Positions 37,227-45,898 of a stretch of DNA of 64,000 bases are shown in pieces; positions within the stretch are counted from its first letter, which is position 1, and each line of letters opens with the position of its first letter. The notes under the pieces were generated by a model. That model was not told where the DNA came from. It searched no databases and saw only the letters and a list, made by a program, of their open reading frames with translations. Location: assembly GCA_947464185.1 (NCBI GenBank), contig CANHVY010000002.1:62001-126000 (forward strand). The letters run 5' to 3'. This DNA comes from Burkholderiales bacterium. GTDB lineage: Bacteria; Pseudomonadota; Gammaproteobacteria; Burkholderiales; Burkholderiaceae_C. A program made the position numbers and the translations under genes.

Positions 37227-37802
37227 TTGCCCAAGGACACGTATTGCCTCGATCTTGTCGAGATCGTCAACGGTTCGCCTTGGTTCTCGCAAGCGCTGCG
37301 AGCGGTAGCGTCCCTCAGGCTTGGATCCTGGTGCATCGGCGCAGGCGCCGTGAGGAATCTGGTCTGGGACCATCTTCATGGGTACACGCAGCCCTCGCGG
37401 TTGCCGGACCTGGATGTCGCGTACTTCGATCCGCAGGACTTGAGCTCCGAGGCGGAAGGGGCGCTGCAGTCTGCACTGCAGTCTCTGATGCCCGATCTGC
37501 CGTGGGAGGTCACCAACCAGGCCGGCGTGCATCTGTGGTTCGAGAGCTGCTTCGGTCAGCCAGTAGCCCCCTTGCATTCCCTCCATGAAGCTGTGGCCAG
37601 TTGGCCCGAGTACGCAACCTGCGTCGGCGTCACGCTTGATGGTGCTGAGAACATCGAGATCATCTCCCCTTGGGGTCTGGAAGACCTCTTCTGCATGGTG
37701 GTACGTCGCAACCCCACACGGGCGAGCGCCCAGACTTACCTCCAACGTGTGAAGCAGAAGCAATACCTTCGACGATGGCCACGCGTCCGCGTGGTGGCAT
37801 GA
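37227..37802 (+). CDS. Nucleotidyltransferase family protein (PF06042-like)
   Basis: 191 residues starting with TTG three bases after the cyclo-ligase stop (MPKDTYCLDLVEIVNGSPWFSQAL). Family features: WCIGAGAVRNLVWDHLHG near 35 and PDLDVAYFDPQDL near 60, with the two-Asp catalytic pattern, then EIISPWGLEDLFCMVVRRNP near the C terminus. Cellular role unknown. Base composition appears less GC-biased than neighbours, and it starts a small island with the antitoxin-like gene that follows. Confidence 0.82.
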   Translation: MPKDTYCLDLVEIVNGSPWFSQALRAVASLRLGSWCIGAGAVRNLVWDHLHGYTQPSRLPDLDVAYFDPQDLSSEAEGALQSALQSLMPDLPWEVTNQAGVHLWFESCFGQPVAPLHSLHEAVASWPEYATCVGVTLDGAENIEIISPWGLEDLFCMVVRRNPTRASAQTYLQRVKQKQYLRRWPRVRVVA

Positions 37803-37924
37803 GGCGCCTGCCGAGCACACTCTTGACGGCTCCCCTCGCTCATCGAGAGCCATCATCTGGCCTGGCAGATGACGTGCTGTCGGCCTTGCGGCAAGCCATT
37901 ACGGTGAACGTCCCAGAGAACGCC

Positions 37925-38149
37925 ATGTCAGTCCCCATCGAAGTTCTTGCCCAGCGGGTGCTGCAACTGCCGGTATCGAATCGCATGCGTCTCTTGGATC
38001 GGGTCATCAGCAGCCTGAATACGGACCGCGATCGGGACGCTCTCTGGAATCGCCTGGCTGCTGACCGTGACGCACAAGCCGACATGAATCCCGCCGTACT
38101 GGCACCCGGTTCTCAGACCCTTGCACGCGTGCGCGCTCACTTCAATTGA
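37925..38149 (+). CDS. Addiction-module-type small protein, orphan
   Basis: 74 residues. The N-terminal part (EVLAQRVLQLPVSNRMRLLDRVISSLNTD) has the pattern of addiction-module component proteins, which pair with RelE/ParE-type toxins. No toxin gene is visible next to it: metF lies antisense 43 bases downstream. A longer version starting at 37799 (ATG overlapping the nucleotidyltransferase stop) is possible, but the extra 42 residues look unstructured. It may be an orphan antitoxin or remnant. Confidence 0.55.
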   Translation: MSVPIEVLAQRVLQLPVSNRMRLLDRVISSLNTDRDRDALWNRLAADRDAQADMNPAVLAPGSQTLARVRAHFN

Positions 38150-38192
38150 ATTCAACTGAACTGGATCCAGACCTGTCAGGGCTGGAGCGCCC

Positions 38193-39029
38193 TCACCCCA
38201 GCTTCAGCCGCCGGCACAGCTCCAGCGTGAGCTCGCTCTGGTTCATGGTGTAGAAGTGGATGCCGGGTGCGCCGCCTGAAATCAGGCGTTCGCACAGCTT
38301 GGTCACCACGTCCAGGCCGAAGGCGCGGATGGAGGCGGCGTCGTCGTGGAAGCCCTCCATCTTCAGCGTCACCCAGCGCGGGATCTCGATGCCGTCGCGC
38401 GCGGCGAACTGCGCAATGCGGCCGAAATTGTGGAAGGGCATGATGCCCGGCACCACCGGCACCTCGGCGCCCAGGCGCTGCGTCTCCTCCACGAAGTGGA
38501 AGTAGGCGTCGGGGTTGAAGAAGAACTGCGTGATGGCGGCACTGGCGCCGGCCTTGACCTTGTGCACGTAGTGCTGCAGGTCGCGCGCGGCGTAGCGTTG
38601 CTGCGGGTGGTATTCGGGGTAGGCCGCCACCTCGATGTGCCAGTCGGTTCCCTGGGTTTCGCGGATGAAGGACACCAGCTCCGACGCGTAGCGGAACTCC
38701 CCGGCCGTGGCCGTGCCGCTGGGCAGGTCACCGCGCAGCGCCACCAGGCGGCGGATGCCTTGTGTGCGGTAGGTGGCCAGGATCTCGGCGATGTTCTCCC
38801 GCGTGGAGCCCACGCAGGACAGGTGCGGCGCGGCCTCGAAGCCGGCCGCCGCGATGGCGCTGACCGTGGCCAGCGTCTTGTCGCGCGTGGCCCCGCCCGC
38901 GCCGTAGGTGACGCTGAAGAACTCGGGCTTGACCTCGCCCAGGCGCTGCACCACGTCCTTGAGCTTGGCGTCGCCCACGGGCGTGTTGGGGGGGAAGAAC
39001 TCGAAGCTGACGGGGGTGGCGGTGCTCAT
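38193..39029 (-). CDS. metF: Methylenetetrahydrofolate reductase
   Basis: Reduces 5,10-methylene-THF to 5-methyl-THF for methionine synthesis. 278 residues: VSFEFFPPNTPVGDAKL start with the active Glu, FFSVTYGAGGATRDKTL, PHLSCVGSTRENIAEIL, LVALRGDLPSGTATAGEFRYASELV, AITQFFFNPDAYFHF, and the C-terminal GAPGIHFYTMNQSELTLELCRRL. It lies downstream of ahcY and a toxin-antitoxin pair, all on one strand, probably under the SAH riboswitch in the ancestral layout. Confidence 0.96.
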   Translation of the reverse strand: MSTATPVSFEFFPPNTPVGDAKLKDVVQRLGEVKPEFFSVTYGAGGATRDKTLATVSAIAAAGFEAAPHLSCVGSTRENIAEILATYRTQGIRRLVALRGDLPSGTATAGEFRYASELVSFIRETQGTDWHIEVAAYPEYHPQQRYAARDLQHYVHKVKAGASAAITQFFFNPDAYFHFVEETQRLGAEVPVVPGIMPFHNFGRIAQFAARDGIEIPRWVTLKMEGFHDDAASIRAFGLDVVTKLCERLISGGAPGIHFYTMNQSELTLELCRRLKLG

Positions 39030-39046
39030 GGCAAGGGTGTCTGGGG

Positions 39047-39481
39047 TCAGGAAGCAGCGCCGAAATGCCGGGCGGCGGCCTCGGCCAGGCGCTGGTCGAA
39101 AGTCAGCAAGGGGGCGGCCAACTGGTCGGCCAGCACGAGATAGGCTGCGTCGTAGGCGGTCAGGCCGTAACGGGCTGCAATGTCGAGCAAGACACCCGGA
39201 TCGACGTCGTGGAAGACCAATTGCTGGTCAGCCAACGCATCGACCCCGGCACGCGCTGCAGCGGGCGTGGACCCTGATCGCAGCTTGTTGCGCGCCACGT
39301 TGGCGATCTCATACTTCAGCAGCACGGGGGCCTGCAAGCTCAAACCAGTCATCAAGCGCTCGGCTTCGTCCGCCTGCGGTTCGCCCCAAAGGCAGGACGC
39401 CAGGATGCTGCAATCAACGACCGCTGGCGGACGCGCCATCCAGTGAGCCAAGGGTTCGGCCACGAACAGGGGGCGCTTCAT
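39047..39481 (-). CDS. PIN-domain toxin (VapC-like)
   Basis: 144 residues; PIN acidic residues are Asp in AVVDCSILASCLWGE near 23, Glu near 58 (LLKYEIANV), Asp in GLTAYDAAYLVLAD near 112 and Asp in LTFDQRLAEAA near 130. Starts at ATG 39481, overlapping the stop of a 25-codon mini frame by four bases. The antitoxin is encoded 70 bases upstream. Sits between ahcY and metF. Confidence 0.88.
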   Translation of the reverse strand: MKRPLFVAEPLAHWMARPPAVVDCSILASCLWGEPQADEAERLMTGLSLQAPVLLKYEIANVARNKLRSGSTPAAARAGVDALADQQLVFHDVDPGVLLDIAARYGLTAYDAAYLVLADQLAAPLLTFDQRLAEAAARHFGAAS

Positions 39482-39555
39482 GGGCGAAGAACTCCAATGA
39501 CGCCCTCCGCCAGAGGCGTGGCATTCAGAAAAGCCTCAACGACTGTCAGCCTCAT
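39478..39555 (-). other. 25-codon mini reading frame bridging antitoxin and toxin
   Basis: ATG at 39555 overlaps the antitoxin stop (ATGA), and the TGA at 39478-39480 overlaps the toxin ATG (ATGA). It fills the gap exactly; the peptide begins MRLTVVEAFLNATPLAEG. It may be a translational relay or a real micropeptide; no ribosome binding site is evident. Confidence 0.4.
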
Positions 39556-39896
39556 CGGCTGTCCCGATCGGCGCGGATGATGTCCACCGCCAGAGGCGCG
39601 TTGGCCAGAGAGGGGTCGGGCTGCCACCCCGCCGCGCGCCGCTCGGCCGCCAGGTATTCGATGGATTTCCACCCTTGAACCCAGCTGCGCGCGCCCCCCG
39701 CGCCGGGGGACAAAGGCGTTGGGGTCGTCACGGATGCGTGCCTTGAACGGTCCGGCTCTGGTTCCTCCTGCACCGCTTGGTTCAGGATCGACATGAGCTC
39801 ACCCTGCAGGGACCGATGGTTGCGCTCAGCGCGCTGCCGCAGTCGCTGCGCCAGGCCTTCTGGAACGTCCTTGATTGAGAGATTCACAGCCATCAT
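39552..39896 (-). CDS. Antitoxin, FitA/VapB-like ribbon-helix-helix protein
   Basis: 114 residues from the ATG pair at 39893-39896. An N-terminal RHH segment (AVNLSIKDVPEGLAQRLRQRAERNHRSLQGELMSILN) is followed by a long tail with a Trp-rich middle and the toxin-wrapping end LANAPLAVDIIRADRDSR, typical of VapB proteins. The frame is open to 39944, but that start lies inside the inverted-repeat operator, so it is rejected. First gene of the pair. Confidence 0.85.
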   Translation of the reverse strand: MMAVNLSIKDVPEGLAQRLRQRAERNHRSLQGELMSILNQAVQEEPEPDRSRHASVTTPTPLSPGAGGARSWVQGWKSIEYLAAERRAAGWQPDPSLANAPLAVDIIRADRDSR

Positions 39897-39932
39897 GCCC
39901 TCCCTGCCGGGGCTCAAGCCCGAGAAGATCCA

Positions 39933-39957
39933 AATCGGATGCATATTAGATCCGATT
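39933..39957 (-). promoter_or_regulatory. Inverted repeat AATCGGAT-N9-ATCCGATT, antitoxin operator
   Basis: Perfect 8-bp inverted repeat with a 9-bp spacer that contains a minus-strand TAATAT (-10-like), about 37 bases before the antitoxin ATG. Half-site spacing of 17 bp suits two RHH dimers. Strong candidate for autoregulation. Confidence 0.65.
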
Positions 39958-40004
39958 CGGAAGTCTCCGCCAAGGCTCGAACCTCGAAGAGCGATAGATG
40001 CCGA

Positions 40005-41438
<1,434 letters not shown>

Positions 41439-41528
41439 GGTCAGGCTCCTGTCAACGGTGAGGAACCCGCGGCCCGGGCCGGGAAGACGAAGTCAGGAGG
41501 TCTGCTTCACTCACCCACGGATCGAACG

Positions 41529-41623
41529 TGCGGGTGAGCGCGGTTGCAAAGGAAGATTCCGAGCCTGGCTCCCTGCGCCTGAACCCTGGGTGGGCTGGGC
41601 GGGAGTTGCAACGCTCCTCGGAA
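41529..41623 (-). promoter_or_regulatory. SAH riboswitch upstream of ahcY
   Basis: On the minus strand the leader shows the class consensus in order: CCGAGGAGCGTTGCAA (ending at about 41606), a variable stretch, CCAGGCTCGG (pairing with CCGAG) and AACCGCGCTCACC (whose GCGCTC pairs with GAGCG in the pseudoknot). This aptamer turns expression on when S-adenosylhomocysteine accumulates, which fits ahcY directly downstream. A minus-strand TAGAAT (41632-41637) is placed so that transcription would begin just before the aptamer. Confidence 0.92.
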
Positions 41624-41631
41624 TGCTGCGG

Positions 41632-41637
41632 ATTCTA
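41632..41637 (-). promoter_or_regulatory. -10-like TAGAAT for the ahcY leader
   Basis: TAGAAT lies about 10 nt upstream of the first aptamer base, consistent with a transcript that begins with the SAH riboswitch. The -35 is weak. Confidence 0.5.
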
Positions 41638-41659
41638 TTCGCGAGTGTGGCCAGGACGT

Positions 41660-41665
41660 GACAAT
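41660..41665 (+). promoter_or_regulatory. -10-like GACAAT for the HAD phosphatase gene
   Basis: GACAAT ends 8 nt before the ATG at 41674, divergent from the ahcY promoter. It would give a leaderless or nearly leaderless message. Confidence 0.4.
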
Positions 41666-41673
41666 CCGCCGCA

Positions 41674-42516
41674 ATGACCCGCCAACCTGCACCGCCACAG
41701 GCCCCGCGGCCGGCGCGCCCGCTGCGAGAAGCCCCCTCGCAAGTGCTGCGCAGCCTCCAAGGCGTGATGACCGACATCGACGACACGCTCACCCGCGACG
41801 GACAGATCGAACCCCTGGCGCTGCAGGCCCTTCACGCCTTGCATGCGGCCGGCTTGCCTGTCATCGCCATCACCGGCCGGCCCCTGGGCTGGAGCCAGCC
41901 CTTCGCCCGCGAATGGCCCCTGGCGGCCCTGGTGGCCGAAAACGGCGCCGTGGCGCTGTGGCGCGACGGCGCCGAGGTGCACACCGAGTTTGCGCAGGAC
42001 GCCGCCACCCGGGCGCACAACACCCAGCGCCTGCAGGCCGCGGCCCGCCGCATCGTGCGCGAGGTGCCCGGCGCGGCGCTCGCGCGCGACAGCGCCGGCC
42101 GCGTGACCGACATCGCTATCGACCACAGCGAGTTCGCGCAGTTGGCGCCCGAGGACATCGCCGCCGTGGTGGCGGTGATGCGCCAGGAGGGCATGACCGC
42201 CACGGTGAGCTCCATCCACGTCAACGGCTGGTTTGGCGACCACAGCAAGTGGACGGGCGCGCAGTGGATGCTGCGTCGGCGGTTCTGCCGCGATCTGGAA
42301 CGGGAACAGGCGCAGTGGGTCTATGTGGGCGACTCCACCAACGACCAGGTGATGTTCGAGCGCTTTCCCTGCAGCGTGGGCGTGGCCAACCTCCGGCGCT
42401 TTGCCGACGAGCTGGTGCATTGGCCCGCCTGGATCACCCAGGCCGAGCGCGGCCAGGGCTTTGCCGAGCTGGCGCAGGCGCTGCTGCGGGCGCGCCAGGC
42501 CGCTGCTCACGCATGA
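41674..42516 (+). CDS. HAD-IIB family phosphatase
   Basis: 280 residues of the Cof/SPP-type HAD class: motif I GVMTDIDDTLTRDG near residue 33 (nucleophile Asp), VIAITGRPLGWSQPF, VAENGAVALW, a substrate cap with FGDHSKWTGAQWML, and motif IV VYVGDSTNDQVMFERFP near 240. It resembles sucrose- or mannosyl-phosphoglycerate phosphatase relatives; substrate not predictable. Overlaps the next MFS gene by four bases, so the two are co-translated. Confidence 0.87.
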   Translation: MTRQPAPPQAPRPARPLREAPSQVLRSLQGVMTDIDDTLTRDGQIEPLALQALHALHAAGLPVIAITGRPLGWSQPFAREWPLAALVAENGAVALWRDGAEVHTEFAQDAATRAHNTQRLQAAARRIVREVPGAALARDSAGRVTDIAIDHSEFAQLAPEDIAAVVAVMRQEGMTATVSSIHVNGWFGDHSKWTGAQWMLRRRFCRDLEREQAQWVYVGDSTNDQVMFERFPCSVGVANLRRFADELVHWPAWITQAERGQGFAELAQALLRARQAAAHA

Positions 42517-43730
42517 ACACCCGCCCCGCCGTCGCGCCAGGCGGCGAGCTGGCCATCGCCGCCGCGCTGGCCCTGGCGGCAGCGGTGTCGCTGGGCCTGG
42601 CGCGCTTTTCCTATGCGCTGTTGCTGCCGCCCATGCGCGCCGACCTGGGCTGGAGCTACTTCACCGCCGGCGCGATGAACACCGTCAACGCCGCGGGCTA
42701 CCTGCTGGGCGCGCTGCTGGCACCGCGCCTGCTGAGGCGCTTCGATGCACGGCACTTCATGCTGGCAGGCGGCGTGGCCGCCGCGCTGCTGCTGGCCTTG
42801 CACGCGGTCACGCGCCATGACGCGGTGCTTTACCTGCTGCGCCTGGGCTGTGGCATGGCCAGCGCGGCCAGCTTCGTGGGGGGCGGCCTGCTGGCGGCCC
42901 GGCTGGCGCAGCGCGCGCCGCAGCGCTCGGGCCTGCTGCTGGGCGTGTATTACGGCGGCGTGGGCCTGGGCATCGTGGCCTCGGCCCTGGGGGTGCCCCC
43001 GCTGCTGGAGTCTGCCGGCCTGGGCTGGCCCGTGGCCTGGGCCGCACTGGGCGCGCTGGCGCTGCTGTTGACGCTGGGCACAGCCGCAGGCACGGGCTCG
43101 CTCGGCGCACCGCCCGCACCTGGAGCACCGCGCGCGCCTTTCAGTTGGCGGCCTTTCGCCTTCGGCCTGGCCGGCTACGGCATGTTCGGCATCGGCTACA
43201 TCGGCTACATGACCTTCATCATCACCCTGCTGCGCGAGCAGGGTCTGGGTGCCGGCACGGTGGTGGCCTTCTACGTGCTGCTGGGCCTGGGCGTCATCGC
43301 CTCGTCCTGGCTGTGGGCCGGGCTGCTGCAACACCACCGCAGCGGGCTGCTGCTGTCGCTGCTCAACGGATTGCTGGCGCTGGCCACGGCGCTGCCTTTG
43401 CTGGGCGGCTCGGCGGGCCTGGGCATGGCGATGGTGTTTGCGTCCGGGCTGCTCTTTGGCGGCGTGTTCCTGTCGGTCGTGGCGTCCACCACGGCGCTGG
43501 TGCGCCACAACACGCCACAGGCCGTGTGGCCCTCCGGCATCGCCGCCTTCACCATCGTCTTCGCCTTCGGTCAGATCGTCGGCCCCAGCGTGGTGGGCTG
43601 GATCGCCGACGGCCCCGGCGGCCTGGCCCGGGGCTTCGCCTTCAGCGCCGCGGCACTGGCGCTGGGCTCGCTTCTGGCCGCCTTTCAGCGGCCGGTGCGG
43701 GGCCCGGGGGCGGCGGCCGATCAAGCATGA
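42513..43730 (+). CDS. YbfB/YjiJ family MFS transporter
   Basis: 405 residues with twelve hydrophobic segments. LAAAVSLGLARFSYALLLPPMRADLGWSYFTAGAMNTVNAAGYLLGALLAPRL is the YbfB/YjiJ hallmark N-terminal region, and the C-terminal ASTTALVRHNTPQ...PSGIAAFTIVFAFGQIVGP marks helix 10-11. The ATG overlaps the phosphatase stop (ATGA). A decayed copy of its C-terminal part lies at 47792. Substrate unknown. Confidence 0.88.
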   Translation: MNTRPAVAPGGELAIAAALALAAAVSLGLARFSYALLLPPMRADLGWSYFTAGAMNTVNAAGYLLGALLAPRLLRRFDARHFMLAGGVAAALLLALHAVTRHDAVLYLLRLGCGMASAASFVGGGLLAARLAQRAPQRSGLLLGVYYGGVGLGIVASALGVPPLLESAGLGWPVAWAALGALALLLTLGTAAGTGSLGAPPAPGAPRAPFSWRPFAFGLAGYGMFGIGYIGYMTFIITLLREQGLGAGTVVAFYVLLGLGVIASSWLWAGLLQHHRSGLLLSLLNGLLALATALPLLGGSAGLGMAMVFASGLLFGGVFLSVVASTTALVRHNTPQAVWPSGIAAFTIVFAFGQIVGPSVVGWIADGPGGLARGFAFSAAALALGSLLAAFQRPVRGPGAAADQA

Positions 43731-43738
43731 TCCATGCA

Positions 43739-43760
43739 CCCGCGCCTCGGCCGGCGCGGG
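43739..43760. terminator. Hairpin between convergent MFS and isomerase genes
   Basis: Perfect 8-bp stem CCCGCGCC / GGCGCGGG with loop TCGGCC, placed between the two convergent stops. Usable in both directions; no U-run. Confidence 0.55.
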
Positions 43761-43770
43761 CACAGCCCCA

Positions 43771-44370
43771 TCAGGCCGCGGTCAGCGCTTCCTTGACGAA
43801 GTCCAGCCGGTCCTGGCCGAAGAACATCTGCCGGCCCACGAAGAAGGTGGGTGCGCCGAACGCGCCGCGCGCCACCGAGGCCTCGGTGCGTGCAATCAGG
43901 TCGGCCTTGACTGCCGGGTCCGCCACCAGGGCCATGAAGGCCGCGGCGTCGAAGCCAGCCTCGGCCAGCACCGCCGCGACTTCGCCAGGGTCGTTCAGGT
44001 TGCGCGGTGCCACCCACATCGCGTGGAACATGGCGTCCACATAGCGCTGGAAGTCATCGGGCTGGCGCATCAGCATGCCGCAGGCGCCGCGCATCAGCGT
44101 CAAGGTGTTGACCGGAAAGTGCGGGTTCATCACCAAGGGCACGCCCCAGCGCCGGGCCCAGCGCGCCATGTCGTCGTTCATCCAGCGGCCCTTAGCGGGC
44201 ACCGTGATGGGGCTGGCGTTGCCCGCGGCCTTGAACACCCCGCCCAGCAGCATGGGGTGCCATGCCAGCGCAGCCCCCGTTTCCTGCGCGATGCGCGGCA
44301 CCTGGGTGTAGGCCAGATAGGTGGTGGGGCTGCCGAAGTCGAAGTGGAATTCCAGCGTCTTGGGGCTCAT
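43771..44370 (-). CDS. 2-hydroxychromene-2-carboxylate isomerase / DsbA-like kappa GST
   Basis: 199 residues of the DsbA-fold kappa-GST family: LEFHFDFGSPTTYLAYTQVP, PMLLGGVFKAAGNASP, DMARWARRWGVPL, NTLTLMRGA, and C-terminal GAFGAPTFFVGRQMFFGQDRLDFV. Members isomerise 2-hydroxychromene-2-carboxylate in naphthalene degradation or use glutathione on other aromatics. The SPT where many have SPxS-type active serine is visible. It is followed upstream by a GST and an SDR gene on the same strand. Confidence 0.88.
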   Translation of the reverse strand: MSPKTLEFHFDFGSPTTYLAYTQVPRIAQETGAALAWHPMLLGGVFKAAGNASPITVPAKGRWMNDDMARWARRWGVPLVMNPHFPVNTLTLMRGACGMLMRQPDDFQRYVDAMFHAMWVAPRNLNDPGEVAAVLAEAGFDAAAFMALVADPAVKADLIARTEASVARGAFGAPTFFVGRQMFFGQDRLDFVKEALTAA

Positions 44371-44428
44371 GGGGGTCCTCGGAAGTGGAGGGTCCGCGTT
44401 CGCGGTGCCGTCGTGTGTGCCTTGCGCT

Positions 44429-45037
44429 TCAGGTCTTGATGCCCTTGTCGAACGCGGGCCGCGCCTCCAGGCGTTTGACGTAGGCGTGCAGGTGCGTCAT
44501 GTCCTCGGGCATGCAGCCCAGGTACCGGGCCATGTAGCAAGCGTGACCGAGCATGAAATCCACACCTGACAATGCACCGATCACGAAGTCGCCTCCGGAC
44601 AGAGCCTCGTTCAGCGGCTCCAGCGTCTTGGTCAGCAATCGCCTGGCCTGACCCAGGATCTCCTCGTTGCGCCGCTCTGGCGACAGCAAAAGTGTCTGCA
44701 CGACGATGGTGTTGATCGGCGGCATGACCATGCCCTCGCAGTAGTGGAACCACTGCAGATAGCGCGGGAAGAGCGGTGAGTCCACGGCCGGCTTGAGTGT
44801 GCCGTTGCTGTGGCGAGCGATGAGGTACTCGATGATCGCGCCCGACTCGTACAGCATCACATCGCCGTCTTCCAGCACCGGCACGCGGCCCAGTGGGTGG
44901 CGCGCACGGTGCTCGTCGGATTTCAGCGCCCGGGGGTGGAACTCCATGCGGTTGAGCTCGCAGGGCAGTTGCAGTTCTTCCAGCAACCAGACGATACGTC
45001 CGGCGCGGCTGTTGGGGGCGTGGTGCAGCTTCAGCAT
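44429..45037 (-). CDS. Glutathione S-transferase family protein
   Basis: 202 residues: thioredoxin-like N-terminal domain (LKLHHAPNSRAGRIVWLLEEL, with the VPVLEDGDVMLYESGAIIEYL glutathione motif near 55-75) and an all-helical C-terminal domain (GVDFMLGHACYMARYLG). The stop is 58 bases before the isomerase start, and the start 9 bases from the SDR stop, so the three are one operon. Substrate unknown. Confidence 0.9.
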   Translation of the reverse strand: MLKLHHAPNSRAGRIVWLLEELQLPCELNRMEFHPRALKSDEHRARHPLGRVPVLEDGDVMLYESGAIIEYLIARHSNGTLKPAVDSPLFPRYLQWFHYCEGMVMPPINTIVVQTLLLSPERRNEEILGQARRLLTKTLEPLNEALSGGDFVIGALSGVDFMLGHACYMARYLGCMPEDMTHLHAYVKRLEARPAFDKGIKT

Positions 45038-45046
45038 GGGGTGCTC

Positions 45047-45841
45047 CTACTTGAGATCGGGGTTGGCGGCGTGGTTCCACCAGGCCAGGTCGGAATGGGC
45101 GCGCAGGTCCAGCTCGAAGGTCCAGGCCGATCGGTGCTGGTGCGCCAGGTGATAGTAGGTGTTGGCCACCTCGGTCGGCACCAGCAAGCCATCGTGCTCC
45201 AGGCCCTTCTTCTCACGCAGCGCCTGAAAGCGCTCGGGTCCCAGCATCTTGCCCAGGGTGTCGGGTGCGTCCACGGCGCCATCGATGACGATGTGCGCCA
45301 CGTGGATGCCCTTGCTTGCGAACTGGGCGTTGAGGGACTGGCACAACATACGCCGCCCGCCCATGGCCGCAGCGTGCGAGTGCTGGCCGGCGTTGCCGCG
45401 CATCGCGGCGGTGGCCGACGTGACCAGCAGCGCACCCTTGCCGCGTTGCTCCATGTACGGGAACAGCACCTGCGCCAGGCGGAACAGGCCGAAGGTGGCC
45501 AGGCGCCAGCCCATCTCGAACTGCTTGAGCGACGTGCTGGCCAGGCCCCGGTCGCCGATCTGGGCGCCGAGATTGAACACGGCCACGCCAATCGGCCCCA
45601 CGTGGTCTTCGATGGAGGTGACCAGTTGCTCGATGCTGCCTTCTTCGACCGCGTTGAGCAGGTGGCCGCTGGCCGAGCCGCCGGTAGCCTTGATCTCGGC
45701 CACCAGCCTGTCCAGCCCCGCCAGGTCGCTGCGGCGCGCCAGACAGGCGTGGTAGCCCTCGAGCGCAAAGCGCTTGGCCACATGGCCGCCGATGCCGGCG
45801 CCGGCACCGGCACCGAGGATCAGGCAGACGGGGCGTGTCAT
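45047..45841 (-). CDS. SDR-fold oxidoreductase lacking the usual catalytic Tyr
   Basis: 264 residues: glycine motif LILGAGAGAGIGGHVAKRF, NLGAQIGDRGL, SATAAMRGNAGQHSHAAAMGGRRML and HIVIDGAVDAPDT. Where classical SDRs have YxxxK, this protein has HAAAMGG-type sequence, as in a subgroup whose members keep the fold without the Tyr-Lys pair. It is the promoter-proximal gene of the SDR-GST-isomerase operon, divergent from the TetR gene at 45899. Function unknown. Confidence 0.83.
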   Translation of the reverse strand: MTRPVCLILGAGAGAGIGGHVAKRFALEGYHACLARRSDLAGLDRLVAEIKATGGSASGHLLNAVEEGSIEQLVTSIEDHVGPIGVAVFNLGAQIGDRGLASTSLKQFEMGWRLATFGLFRLAQVLFPYMEQRGKGALLVTSATAAMRGNAGQHSHAAAMGGRRMLCQSLNAQFASKGIHVAHIVIDGAVDAPDTLGKMLGPERFQALREKKGLEHDGLLVPTEVANTYYHLAHQHRSAWTFELDLRAHSDLAWWNHAANPDLK

Positions 45842-45867
45842 GACATCTCCTTGAGGGTCAGGCTTGT

Positions 45868-45893
45868 CATTATGAACCTATAGGTACAGAATG
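45868..45893. promoter_or_regulatory. 26-bp dyad between divergent SDR and tetR, TetR operator
   Basis: A dyad centred at 45880.5 with 11 of 13 positions symmetric; its core ACCTATAGGT is a perfect palindrome and the outer arms are CATT and AATG. It fills the 57-bp gap between the two divergent genes, exactly where a TetR repressor that controls both would bind. Confidence 0.75.
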
Positions 45894-45898
45894 TAAGC

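Noticed and set aside
39897..39944. N-terminal extension of the antitoxin from 39944
   Set aside because: It begins inside the inverted-repeat operator and adds residues unrelated to the RHH fold.
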